Shown here one piece after another: positions 8,660-19,344 of a stretch of DNA of 64,000 nt; within the stretch, counting starts at the first letter, position 1; each line of letters starts with the position of its first letter. Source of the DNA: Arion vulgaris (Eukaryota > Mollusca > Gastropoda > Stylommatophora > Arionidae); assembly GCA_020796225.1 (NCBI GenBank), contig CM036769.1:729501-793500 (forward strand), written 5' to 3'. Under the pieces are notes generated by a model. That model was given only the letters and a program-made list of their open reading frames with translations, made no database searches and was not told where the DNA came from. Both the position numbers and the translations under genes were made by a program.

Positions 8660-10770
8660 TCTAATTAATTACTGGATGTATTCATGTCTAGTTAGTTAAT
8701 CACTGGATGTATTCATGTCTAGTTAGTTAATCAATGGATGTATTCATGTCTAGTTAGTTAATCACAAGATGTATTCTTGTCTAGTTAATCACTGAATGTA
8801 TTCTTGTCTAGTTAGTTAATCACTGGATGCATTCTTGTCTAGTTCATCACTGGATGTATTCTTGTCTAATTAATTACTGGGTGTATTCATGTCTAGTTAG
8901 TTAATCACTGGATGTATTCTTGTCTAGTTAATCACTGGATATATTCTTGTCTAGTTAATCACTGGATGTATTCTTGTCTAGTTAGTTAATCCCTGGATGT
9001 ATTCTTGTCTAGTTAATCACTGGATGTATTCTTGTCTAGTTAGTTAATCCCTGGATGTATTCTTGTCTAGTTAATCCCTGGATGTATTCTTGTCTAGTTA
9101 GTTGATCACTGGATATATTCTTGTCTAGTTAGTTAATCACTGGATGTATTCTTGTCTAGTTAGTTAATCACTGGATATATTCTTGTCTAGTTAGTTAATC
9201 ACTGAATGTATTCTTGTCTAGTTAATCCCTGAATGTATTCTTGTCTAGTTAATCACTGGATGTATTCTTGTCTAGTTAGTTAATCACTGGATGTATTCTT
9301 GTCTAGTTAATCCCTGGTGGATGTATTCTTGTCTAGTTAATCACTGGATGTATTCTTGGCTAGTTAGTTAATCGCTGAATGTATTCTTGTCTAGTTAATC
9401 ACTAAATGTATTCTTGTCTAGTTAGTTAATCACTGGAAATATTCTTGTCTAGTTAGTTAATCACTGGATGTATTCTTGTCTAGTTAGTTAATCACTGAAT
9501 GTATTCTTGTCTAGTTAGTTAATCCCTGGATGTATTCTTGTCTAGTTAATCACTGGATGTATTCTTGTCTAGTTAAACATTGGATGTATTCTTGTCTAGT
9601 TAATCCCTTAATGTATTCTTGTCTAGTTAGTTAATCACTGGATGTATTCTTGTCTAGTTAATCACTGAATGTATTCTTGTCTAGTTGGTTAATCACTGGA
9701 TGTAATCTTGTCTAGTTAGTTAATCACTGTATGTATTCTTGTCAAGTTAGTTAATCACTGGGTGTATTCTTGTCTAGTTAATCACTGGATGTATTCTTGT
9801 CTAGTTAATCACTGGATGTATTCTTGTCTAGTTAATCATTGGATGTATTCTTGTCTAGTGAATCACTGTGTGTATTCTTGTCTAGTTAGTTAATCACTGG
9901 ATGTTTTCTTGTCTAGTTAATCACAGGATGTATTCTTGTATAGTTAATCACTGGATGTATTCTTGTCTAGTTAATCACTGGATGTATTCTTGTCTAGTTA
10001 ATAACTGGATGTATTCTTGAATAGTTAATCACTGGGTGTATTCTTGTCTAGTTAATCACTGGATGTATTCTTGTCTAGTTAATCACTGGATGTATTCTTG
10101 TCTAGTTAATCACTGGATGTATTCTCGTCTAGTTAATCACTGGGTGTATTCTTGTCTAGTTAATCCCTGGATGTATTCTTGTCTAGTTAATCACTGGATG
10201 TATTCTTGTCTAGTTAATCATTGGATGTATCCTTGTCTAGTGAATCACTGTGTGTATTCTTGTCTAGTTAGTTAATCACTGTGTGTATTCTTGTCTAGTT
10301 AGTTAATCACTGTATGTATTCTTGTCAAGTTAGTTAATCACTGGGTGTATTCTTGTCTAGTTAATCACTGGATGTATTCTTGTCTAGTTAATCACTGGGT
10401 GTATTCTTGTCTAGTTAATCACTGGGTGTATTCTTGTCTAGTTAATCATTGGATGTATTCTTGTCTAGTTAATCACTGGATGTATTCTTGTCTAGTTAAT
10501 CATTGGATGTATTCTTGTCTAGTGAATCACTGGATGTATTCTTGTCTAGTTAATCACTGGATGTATTCTTGTCTAGTTAATCATTGGATGTATTCTTGTC
10601 TAGTTAATCACTGGGTGTATTCTTGTCTAGTTAATCACTGGATGTATTCTTGTCTAGTTAATCACTGTGTGTATTCTTGTCTAGTTAGTTAATCACTGGA
10701 TGTATTCTTGTCTAGTTAGTTAATCCCTGAATGTATTCTTGTCTAGTTAATCACTGGATGTATTCTTGTG
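8660..10770. repeat. 27/31-bp minisatellite, over 70 copies
   Basis: Units of ACTGGATGTATTCTTGTCTA followed by GTTAATC (27 bp) or GTTAGTTAATC (31 bp). The left two thirds mix the two lengths and the right third is mainly 27 bp. Because 27 is nine codons, the right part gives open frames (MYSCLVNHW repeats at 10036-10275 and 10345-10692). I consider these artefacts. Confidence 0.97.
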
Positions 10771-11400
10771 CGAAACCTGCCATGGTTTCACGTCTATACT
10801 AAACTGAAAATGTTGCTTTTTGGTTACCAGCAAGTACGCACGCGCGCGCGCGTGTGTGTGTATGTGTGTGTGTGTGCGCGACGATCTTGTTCGATATGAA
10901 ATGTGTCCTTCAGTCACTGCCAGACCTTGTTCTGACATTTAACAGACTGGCAGACGTGGCTTCGGTTTTGTTCTTTACTCCAGTCTCCCTTTCACTCCCT
11001 CTCTTTCTCTCTGTCTGCCTCTGTCTCTCTTTCTCTCTGTCTGCCACTGTCTCTCATTGCCATTGTCTTCTATAGTCCTCCCACTGACCAACAATGAGAG
11101 ATGCGTCCTTATTTCGCAGATTATTCCTGGTCCGCTTTATCTCCCCGACCCACACAAACATATCGGAAACTATTTGTCAGCCATTTTCCGGCTTCAGTTG
11201 TAGTTGTTCTCGTGACCTGTGTTGTACAACAACTACAACCAAAATGGAGCTGGAGCAATGAACTATTTGATGTGTAGTTACTGTGTTGACAAGAAATGAG
11301 GTTAAATGTGTAGTGAGTGTGTTGATAAAACAGTGCGGAATTCCTCGTGAGTAGTTGAGTACTTATGACGTGTTGACTGGTGAGTATGTTACAGTCTGTT
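10771..11400. other. Mostly unique spacer with short microsatellites
   Basis: No gene recognised. (CG/TG)n at 10840-10878, a CT-rich patch at 10985-11050, and a perfect 12-bp inverted repeat GTTGTAGTTGTT / AACAACTACAAC at 11197-11208 and 11228-11239. Confidence 0.6.
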
Positions 11401-11404
11401 TGTG

Positions 11405-11800
11405 AGTGTGTGTGCGTGTGTAGGTGGAGGGAGGAGGGAGGAAGGGATGGGGGATGGAGAGGGGGGTAGTGTGTGTGCGTGTGTGTGTGCGTGTGTGTGT
11501 ATATGTGTGTGTGTGTGTGTTTTCAAAGTACAGCATTTTCGCTGGGAGAAAATATGAGTACAGTGGACTGTTTCTTTCAGTTAATATTAGTTTCTTGTTG
11601 AGAGGAGATGCGGCGCTATGTGCGTGTTTGTGTGTGTGTGTGTGTGTGTGTGTTTGTGTGTGTGTTTGTGTGTGTGTGTGTGTACATGCTTGGTGTGGGT
11701 GTGTGTGTGTGACTGAGCATGTGTGCGTTGCTGGGGTACATGCACGTATTTGCGTGTGTCTACGTGTGTGTCTACGTGTGTGTATGTGTGTGTGCATGTG
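11405..11800. repeat. TG-rich microsatellite cluster
   Basis: Interrupted (TG)n blocks at 11405-11425, 11468-11520, 11625-11715 and 11750-11795, separated by short unique sequence. Overlapping Cys-Val frames are not genes. Confidence 0.9.
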
Positions 11801-11824
11801 CTAACGTCTGACTTGTGCTTGTGT

Positions 11825-12090
11825 ATTCATCTTTTTCTCTCAAACGCTCCATATCGACCACTTGTTAAACCACTCTTTGTGATTTGTATGGGATCTGAGC
11901 CTAAGAGTGATCACTCGTTGCGCCAGTTATGCGCCTACAAGCACGCCAGCGCATTCGATTTCTGCAACGCTTTTTATATACTAGGGTAGCATCCCTAGGC
12001 CCCTACCTCAGTGACCTCTTACGACATGCCTTGAAGGTCGCAGTGTTACTATTCTTTGCTCCCTTGCAAGCCCTGGCAACACTCGGCAGA
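11825..12090 (-). mobile_element. SINE-1 copy
   Basis: Well preserved: the core reads CTCTTACGACATGCC on the plus strand and the tail is eroded CTTTTTCTC. Flanks GCTTGTGTAT (left) and GCTTGTATAT (right) form an imperfect 10-bp duplication. Confidence 0.85.
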
Positions 12091-12094
12091 GCTT

Positions 12095-12305
12095 GTATAT
12101 GTGTGTGTGTGTGTGTGTGTGACTTGCATCTGTGTGTGTGTGACTTGCATCTGTGTGTGTGTGTGACTTGCATCTGTGTGTGTGTGTATTCACGTCAATT
12201 TGTATGTGTGTGCGTGTGACTTGAATCTGTGTGTGTCTGTATTCACGTCAATTTGTATGTGTGTGAGTGTGACTTGCATCTGTGTGTGTCTGTATTCACG
12301 TCAAT
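12095..12305. repeat. TG microsatellite with ACTTGCATC interspersions
   Basis: (TG)n broken by GACTTGCATC and TATTCACGTCAATTT blocks that themselves recur 3-4 times, so a compound minisatellite has grown on a microsatellite. It begins at the 5' side of the SINE-1 copy. Confidence 0.85.
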
Positions 12306-12354
12306 TTCTATGTGCCCCTACTATTTTTATCGGTATTTTTTTAAACTATCGTCA

Positions 12355-12575
12355 CTGCCTGTAGACGGGCGGTGTAAGACGTGACATGAGACTGGCAATT
12401 TAATGGCTGCATAGCTAGTGTAGTCGCCTCAAAACTGTTCAGGTTAGGATTTGTCTTTTATGCCTACGACAGAAAAAATTCCTTGGCCTTACCGTGGATT
12501 GGACAAGGGTCTCCAGCATGGGAGAAGGGCTCTAATACATTCATTCAGACGATCATCGTCAAATCGATTTATCGG
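12355..12575 (-). mobile_element. SINE-3 copy
   Basis: On the minus strand a tRNA-like head (around 12575-12510) is followed by CCACGGTAAGGCCAAGG and a body ending with GGCGACTACACTAGC and a CTGCAGGC-like region near 12360. Homologues are at 24628-24990 and 52805-53015. The B box is degraded here (TTGTCCAATCC). Confidence 0.65.
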
Positions 12576-12579
12576 AGTA

Positions 12580-13105
12580 GGACGATAAAACGTAGATCAC
12601 GTGTTCAAGTTGAGCACCTAAAACATCCCTTGGCAGTTCCAAATTGAGAAGAGCAGGTTGAAAAGCTGCTGTCTGGGCAAAATGCATTATAAAAGATTAA
12701 TAAATAAAGTTTCAACACAATATTTTCACCATCTTCTTCTTTTTTCTTCTAACTCTTCACCGTCTTCTAAATTACATCGGTGACCCTCATTGGAGCTACG
12801 GAGCTGGTACACTACCACTGAGATCTTACAGTGTAAGAAAGAGATCAGAGCTACGGAGCTGGTACACTGCCGCTGAGATCTTCCAGTGTAAGAAAGAGAT
12901 CGGAGTTACGGAGCTGGTACACTGCCGCTGAGATCTTCCTGTGTAAGAAAGAGATCGGAGCTACGGAGCTGGTACACTGCCGCTGAGATCTTACTGTGTA
13001 AGAAAGAGATCAGAGCTACGGAGCTGGTACACTGCCGCTGAGATCTTACTGTGTGAGAAAGAGATTGGAGCACACATGGCTACTCACCGAAGTGCAATGA
13101 TGATG
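12580..13105 (+). mobile_element. SINE-5 body with internal array
   Basis: Matches the 3' two thirds of the SINE-5 at 40168-41000 (GTGTTCAAGTTGAGCA, GAAGAGCAGG, CTTCACCGTCTTC, GAGATCTTACTGTGTAAGAA, CTCACCGAAGTGCA). It lacks the tRNA-like head and the CAATCAAT tail. At about 13105 it joins directly to a SINE-1 fragment, so it is a chimeric remnant. Confidence 0.7.
12795..13070. repeat. 55-bp array inside SINE-5, 5 copies
   Basis: GCTACGGAGCTGGTACACT recurs at 12795, 12850, 12905 and on, period 55, ending in GTGTAAGAAAGAGATC. The other SINE-5 copies carry this segment once. Confidence 0.92.
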
Positions 13106-13265
13106 GCACTTATGCGCATACAAGTAGGAGAGTACATCCGATTTTTGCGACGCTTTTTATTTAGTAGGGTAGCTTCCCATGGCCCATACCTCAGTCGCCT
13201 CTTACGACATGCCTTGTAGGTATCAGTGTTACTATCTTTGCTCCCTTGCAGCCCTGCCAGCACAT
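13106..13265 (-). mobile_element. SINE-1 fragment lacking its tail
   Basis: Core and 5' half only: CGCATACAAGTAGG, CATCCGATTT, CTCTTACGACATGCC. The tail half is missing and the break is fused to SINE-5 at GATGATGGCACTTATG. Confidence 0.7.
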
Positions 13266-13602
13266 GGACGTGTCTTTGATCAAAGCTACATATTGGTCTA
13301 ACAACATATTCCTCAATAAACCCCATGGTATGAAAATTAGATAATTACTTCCTTTTATTTTTTTACTAACTTCAGTTTCATGTTATGAAAAATATTGAGT
13401 TTTGTACACACTTTTTTTTTATATATCTCACCTTTTCTTATACTTCTCTTTTATGTATTTTTTTATATTTGTTGATATTTTTGGTTATTATTTGATCATC
13501 TTTATTTCTGTGTTTACAATTCAGGTTATGCTGAGAAATATCTTGCATCAAGAACTGTTTCCACCAAGTGTCAGCAAGAGAATATGAGCACAAGCAACGC
13601 TG
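13266..13602. other. AT-rich spacer, no gene seen
   Basis: T-rich from 13330 to 13530 with short open frames of Phe, Ile and Tyr that I regard as compositional. No repeat partner noticed elsewhere. Confidence 0.5.
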
Positions 13603-13706
13603 GAGATGTATCGGACATATGTAACATATTGAGGCTAGTACTAGCATGATAACTACACTGAGATGTATCAGACATATGTAACACATGGAGGCTAGTACTA
13701 GCAAAG
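13603..13706. repeat. 57-bp imperfect duplication
   Basis: GAGATGTATC(G/A)GACATATGTAAC occurs at 13603 and 13660, each followed by GAGGCTAGTACTAGCA. The second copy leads straight into a single 33-bp satellite unit and the RNase H fragment. Confidence 0.8.
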
Positions 13707-13734
13707 ATTCAGACACAACAACAGCTCCAGAGGA

Positions 13735-14490
13735 TATGACTGCTTACACCATGGTTGTCAATACACTTGGGAGACGCTGTAGAGAATGGACCCCGGGCGT
13801 CGTCAATGCGGAGATTCTTGCACTCGTGGATGAGCACTCCCATCCAGGTGATATCATTATTTACACCGATGGCTCTGTCAGACGCGGAACCAGATCATCG
13901 TGGGCTTATTCAGCACAGCGAAATGGTCGCACACTTCATGAGGACTGCGGCGCTTTCGAGACAACGACATAGAGCATGACTATGGAGATCACTGCTGCGT
14001 CCAGGGCTCTGTCATGGGTGGCTGAGCAACAGGTTACCCATACGATCATCATATCAGACTCGATGAATATGCTTCAACTGATTGAATCTGGAAGTATGCG
14101 TGTGGAATGGGTGAACAGAATTCGGAGATCACATCTCAAGAAAATGACTTGCCTGTACACGCCTGGACATGCTGGAGTGCGGGGTACGAGCGTGCTGACT
14201 CTCTTGCAAACAATGCCCCGACTCAAGTGGGCAGAAGCACGGACAGAGTCGATATCATCAATGCGGTACGCTCTCAATTATGTGACATGGGCACGTCTCA
14301 GACACTGGAACGAGTTCGAGAATTAGGTGTTAAGTTTGGACATGCCAGACAGTGTCGTCTTCGTGGTAGAGAGAGAAGATATAGTAATCAACTTCTCATG
14401 GGTACTGTGATCAAATGGACTTTAGGATGACTGCTGCAGCGGAGGACAGAGCATGCATGGGAATGCCCAATATGCCGTGACGTCGATCGC
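13735..14490 (+). pseudogene. LINE RNase H domain, frameshifted
   Basis: RNase H cleaves the RNA strand of RNA-DNA hybrids during retrotransposition. Visible in order: GDIIIYTDGSVRRG (first catalytic Asp), EITAASRALSW (Glu), HTIIISDSMNMLQ (second Asp), then after a frameshift near 14180 GHAGV, ERADSLANNAP (His and last Asp) and HARQCRLRGRERRYSNQLL. It ends at EHAWECPIC, the start of the usual Cys-rich tail. A stop near 13972 and the frameshift kill it. Domain order and tail fit an I/jockey-type LINE; the rest of ORF2 is absent. An in-frame extension upstream through 13685 overlaps one 33-bp satellite unit and is probably chance. Confidence 0.85.
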
Positions 14491-14507
14491 ATAACATAAC
14501 AACAACG

Positions 14508-16012
14508 ACTCCAATAAGCAAAGATTCAGACATAGCAACAGCTCCAATAAGCAAAGATTCAGACACAGTTACAGCTCCAATAAGCAAAGAGTCAGACACA
14601 GCAACAGCTCCAATAAGCAAAGATTCAGACACAGCAACAGCTCCAATAAGCAAAGATTCAGACACAGCAACAGCTCCAATAAGCAAAGATTCAGAAACAG
14701 CAACAGCTCCAATAAGCAAAGATTCAGACACAGCAACAGCTCCAATAAGCAAAGATTCAGACACAGCAACAGCTGCAATAAGCAAAGAGTCAGACACAGC
14801 AACAGCTCCAATAAGCAAAGACTCAGACACAACAAGGACTCCAATAAGCAAAGATTCAGACACAACAAGGACTCCAATAAGCAAAGACTCAGACACAACA
14901 AGGACTCCAATAAGCAAAGATTCAGACACAGCAACAGCTCTAATAAGCAAAGATTCAGACACAGCAACAGCTCTAATAAGCAAAGATTCAGACACAGCAA
15001 CAGCTCTAATAAGCAAAGATTCAGACACAGCAACAGCTCCAGTAAGCAAAGACTCAGACACAACAAGGACTCCAATAAGCAAAGATTCAGACACAGCAAC
15101 AGCTCTAATAAGCAAAGATTCAGACACAGCAACAGCTCTAATAAGCAAAGACTCAGACACAGCAACAGCTCCAATAAGCAAAGACTCAGACACAACAAGG
15201 ACTCCAATAAGCAAAGATTCAGACACAGCAACAGCTCTAATAAGCAAAGATTCAGACACAGCAACAGCTCTAATAAGCAAAGATTCAGACACAGCAACAG
15301 CTCCAGTAAGCAAAGGCTCAGACACAGCAACAGCTCTAATAAGCAAAGATTCAGACACAGCAACAGCTCTAATAAGCAAAGATTCAGACACAGCAACAGC
15401 TCTAATAAGCAAAGATTCAGACACAGCAACAGCTCTAATAAGCAAAGATTCAGACACAGCAACAGCTCCAGTAAGCAAAGGCTCAGACACAGCAACAGCT
15501 CTATTAAGCAAAGATTCAGACACAGCAACAGCTCTAATAAGCAAAGACTCAGACACAGCAACAGCTCTAATAAGCAAAGATTCAGACACAGCAACAGCTC
15601 TAATAAGCAAAGATTCAGACACAGCAACAGCTCCAGTAAGCAAAGGCTCAGACACAACAAGGACTCCAATAAGCAAAGATTCAGACACAGCAACAGCTCT
15701 AATAAGCAAATATTCAGACACAGCAACAGCTCTAATAAGCAAAGATTCAGACACAGCAACAGCTCTAATAAGCAAAGATTCAGACACAGCAACAGCTCCA
15801 GTAAGCAAAGGCTCAGACACAACAAGGACTCCAATAAGCAAAGATTCAGACACAGCAACAGCTCTAATAAGCAAAGATTCAGACACAGCAACAGCTCCAG
15901 TAAGCAAAGGCTCAGACACAACAAGGACTCCAATAAGCAAAGATTCAGACACAGCAACAGCTCTAATAAGCAAAGATTCAGACACAGCAACAGCTCTAAT
16001 AAGCAAAGATTC
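14508..16012. repeat. 33-bp minisatellite, about 45 copies
   Basis: Unit AGCAAAGATTCAGACACAGC followed by AACAGCTCYAATA; AAGATTC at 14521 and 14554 gives period 33. A variant ACAAGGACTCC recurs every several units, so there is higher-order mixing. The period is 11 codons, so open frames over 500 codons exist on the minus strand (AVAVSESLLIR and CLNLCLLELLL readings). These are not supported as genes. Confidence 0.97.
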
Positions 16013-16239
16013 AGAAAGTCACTGGAAGGTTGCAGTAATATAGAATTGAAAAAATATGAACCAATCAAGAAAACAATCTTGGGAAAAAAAACAGCGACCT
16101 CATATTGCCTTTTGCTTTCCATTGTCCATTGTCAAGTTACAGGTGAGAGATGTGATCACTGACAAAGCAGTAACAGGTAAGTTCCATCATTGACATGTGT
16201 AGTATTGCTAATATTGCCGTTACATCGCTGTGCTTTTGT

Positions 16240-16680
16240 AATCATTTATAATGTTAGTAAGGTGTTGTTGTTATTCAACTTGCTTCTTATGTATGTGGTC
16301 TAGGTTCAAGTCCACAGTGGGCGTGGCATATCTTTGCGACCGATAACAGATCTCAGCAAAGAGCAATGCTGCTCCGATACAATGGGTAAAAAGCAAACGG
16401 CCGGCCACGCAAAAGATGGACCTCAGAGATAACAGAGGCGACGAAAGATACTATCTACAAAGCGCATACAAGGGCCCGTTTTAGAAATCTCTTCTTGACC
16501 TGACGCTGTGAGGCAAACAGGATTCGAGAAAGAAACAGGTCTCTGGTCGAACCAGCCTCAACTGGATACCAGAACAACCACTGCCCACATCATGTTGATG
16601 ACCACATCGTGTGTGATACTTTCATTGAAAATACGAGCGAGCATAACATCGTATTTTGTGTTCTACATTATAGCTTGAGG
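16240..16680 (+). mobile_element. SINE-2 copy split by a LINE-B fragment
   Basis: The tRNA-like head with B box GGTTCAAGTCC (about 16303) runs to 16352. The body resumes near 16540 with CCAGCCTCAACTGGATACCAG and continues to the GATGACCACATCGTGTG and TGAAAATACGA marks. Compared with the intact copy at 19017, the break falls in the CGGCTCTCAGGTCGA segment. Confidence 0.7.
16358..16540 (+). mobile_element. LINE-B 3' fragment inside SINE-2
   Basis: Encodes RAMLLRYNG, GRPRKRWTSEITEATKDTIY and a short end. It is flanked by AACAGATCTC on the left and AACAGGTCTC on the right, a likely imperfect 10-bp target-site duplication. 5'-truncated. Confidence 0.7.
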
Positions 16681-16905
16681 TACGAACGATGGTTCCTTTA
16701 CTTTTGTTATGTTAATATTGCTACTGTGCTCTTCTACAATATACTCGTAGTTTGAGGTACGAACGATGGTTCCTTTACTTTTGTTATGTTAATATTGCTG
16801 TTGTGTTGTTCTACAATATACTCGTAGTTTGAAGTATGAACGATGGTTCTTTTACTTTTGTTATGTTAATATTGCTGTTGTGTTGATCTGCTTATATTGT
16901 TTATA
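16677..16905. repeat. 77-bp array from SINE-2 tail, nearly 3 copies
   Basis: GAGGTACGAACGATGGTTCC recurs at 16677, 16754 and (changed) 16831. The start of the unit resembles the SINE-2 end GAGGTATGAAAGGGTTCC at 19265. Short TGTTTATAATGTTGT repeats follow to 16950. Confidence 0.85.
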
Positions 16906-16950
16906 ATGTTGTTGTGTTTATAATGTTGTTGTGTTTATAATGTTGGTGTT

Positions 16951-17094
16951 TATATTATACCTTGTATTTTTTGTACCTCAAATCTAATTTAATGTGTGTG
17001 TAACATTTCACTTCATTTGTCATTTATTACGATATTCCAAGCAACTAAGAAACTGGGACTTTTCTCTGCTCATTGTAAAATACAGCACTTTAAA
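16951..17094. other. Unique AT-rich spacer
   Basis: Nothing recognised between the 77-bp and 51-bp arrays. Confidence 0.5.
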
Positions 17095-18935
17095 TTTCTT
17101 TGAAGAAAGTAGTGATCAGTTAGTATAAAGTTATTGATGTCATCAAATCTGTGAAGAAAGTAGTGGTCAGTTAGTATAAAGTTATTGATGTCATCAAATC
17201 TGTGAAGAAAGTAGTGGTCAGTTAGTATAAAGTTATTGATGTCATCAAATCTGTGAAGAAAGTAGTGGTCAGTTAGTATAAAGTTATTGATGTCATCAAA
17301 TCTGTGAAGAAAGTAGTGGTCAGTTAGTATAAAGTTATTGATGTCATCAAATCTGTGAAGAAAGTAGTGGTCAGTTAGTATAAAGTTATTGATGTCATCA
17401 AATCTGTGAAGAAAGTAGTGGTCAGTTAGTATAAAGTTATTGATGTCATCAAATCTGTGAAGAAAGTAGTGGTCAGTTAGTATAAAGTTATTGATGTCAT
17501 CAAATCTGTAAAGGAAGTAGTGGTCAGTCAGAGTAAAGTTATTGATGTCATCAAATCTATGAAGAAAGTAGTGGTCAGTATAAAGTTATTGATGTCTACA
17601 AATCTGTGAAGAAAGTAGTGGTCAGAGTAAAGTTATTGATGTCTACAAATCTGTGAAGAAAGTAGTGGTCAGTCAGAGTAAAGTTATTGATGTCTTCAAA
17701 TCTGTGAAGAAAGTAGTGGTCAGTCAGAGTAAAGTTATTGATGTCTTCAAATCTGTGAAGAAAGTAGTGGTCAGTCAGAGTAAAGTTATTGATGTCTTCA
17801 AATCTGTGAAGAAAGTAGTGGTCAGTCAGAGTAAAGTTATTGATGTCTTCAAATCTGTGAAGAAAGTAGTGGTCAGTCAGAGTAAAGTTATTGATGTCTA
17901 CAAATCTGTGAAGAAAGTAGTGGTCAGTTAGAGTAAAGTTATTGATGTCTACAAATCTGTGAAGAAAGTAGTGGTCAGTCAGAGTAAAGTTATTGATGTC
18001 TACAAATCTGTGAAGAAAGTAGTGGTCAGTCAGAGTAAAGTTATTGATGTCTTCAAATCTGTGAAGAAAGTAGTGGTCAGTCAGAGTAAAGTTATTGATG
18101 TCTTCAAATCTGTGAAGAAAGTAGTGGTCAGTCAGAGTAAAGTTATTGATGTCTTCAAATCTGTGAAGAAAGTAGTGGTCAGCATAAAGTTATTGATGTC
18201 TACAAATCTGTGAAGAAAGTTGTGGTCATTTTAAGTTATTGATGTCTACAAGTCTGTGAAGGAAGTAGTGGTCAGTCAGAGTAAAGTTATTGATGTCATC
18301 AAATCTATGAAGAAAGTAGTGGTCAGTATAAAGTTATTGATGTCTACAAATCTGTGAAGAAAGTAGTGGTCAGAGTAAAGTTATTGATGTCTACAAATCT
18401 GTGAAGAAAGTAGTGGTCAGTCAGAGTAAAGTTATTGATGTCTTCAAATCTGTGAAGAAAGTAGTGGTCAGTCAGAGTAAAGTTATTGATGTCTTCAAAT
18501 CTGTGAAGAAAGTAGTGGTCAGTCAGAGTAAAGTTATTGATGTCTTCAAATCTGTGAAGAAAGTTGTGGTCAGTCAGAGTAAAGTTATTGATGTCTACAA
18601 ATCTGTGAAGAAAGTAGTGGTCAGTCAGAGTAAAGTTATTGATGTCTACAAATCTGTGAAGAAAGTAGTGGTCAGTCAGAGTAAAGTTATTGATGTCTTC
18701 AAATCTGTGAAGAAAGTAGTGGTCAGTCAGAGTAAAGTTATTGATGTCTACAAATCTGTGAAGAAAGTAGTGGTCAGTATAAAGTTATTGATGTCTACAA
18801 ATCTGTGAAGAAAGTTGTGGTCATTTTAAGTTATTGATGTCTACAAGTCTGTGAAGGAAGTAGTGGTCAGTCAATATAAAGTTATTGATGTCTTCAATAA
18901 TAAAGTTATTGATGTCTTCAATAATAAAGTTATTG
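17095..18935. repeat. 51-bp minisatellite, about 36 copies
   Basis: Unit TGTGAAGAAAGTAGTGGTCA plus GTYAGARTAAAGTTATTGATGTC and a variable TTC/TAC/ATC AAATC end. The left third is nearly pure GTTAGTATAAAG/ATC type and the rest is GTCAGAGTAAAG type with shortened 43-47-bp units. A block starting at GGAAGTAGTG repeats at 17513, 18261 and 18856 (offsets 748 and 595), showing large-scale duplication. The VKKVVVSQSKVIDVFKS open frames (17653-17931, 17959-18213, 18401-18808) are interrupted and not genes. Confidence 0.97.
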
Positions 18936-19016
18936 ATGCTCAAGTTGCAACGTCAGCTTATAACAAGTTGCATTTTCTAACGGGGTGATTATTCGTGAAT
19001 CGCATACAGTCTCGAA

Positions 19017-19296
19017 TGAGAGCCGCTGTAGCGTAGTTGTTAGTGAACTCGCTTCGCAAGGCTGGTGGTCTGGGTTCAGCTCCCGCAATGTGCGTGGAAT
19101 TTTCCCGACCGCGACGGCTCTCAGGTCGACCCAGCCTCAACTGGGTACCAGACATGCTTCTGGGAAAGTAAAGGCGGCCAGCGTGATGCTGACCACATCA
19201 CCCATCGTGTGCCGACGGTCAATGAAAAATACAGGCCTAACACTGTATTGACCTATATACCACGAGGTATGAAAGGGTTCCTTTACTTTACTTTTT
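19017..19296 (+). mobile_element. SINE-2, intact with 13-bp target-site duplication
   Basis: Best copy of the family. A-box-like TAGCGTAGTTGTTAGTG and B-box-like GGGTTCAGCTCC mark a tRNA-derived head. The body has CCAGCCTCAACTGGGTACCAG-type sequence, CGTGTGCCGACGGTCAATG and a T-rich end. ATACAGTCTCGAA occurs at 19004-19016 and 19297-19309. Other copies: 16240, 37890 and 41955. Confidence 0.92.
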
Positions 19297-19344
19297 ATAC
19301 AGTCTCGAAGGCATATATAATAATAATAATAATAATAAAGCTCA

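Noticed and set aside
8660..10770. CRISPR-like direct repeats
   Set aside because: No unique spacers; units are contiguous. The same holds for every array here, and the context is eukaryotic.
14411..16122. Overlapping 531- and 517-codon minus-strand frames
   Set aside because: Two different frames are open over the same 33-bp array. This is expected of a period divisible by three, and no signal or domain is present.
17653..18808. VKKVVVSQSKVIDVFKS repeat frames as a repeat protein
   Set aside because: The frame is broken by stops in GTTAGAG units and by 43-47-bp units; no flanking coding sequence.
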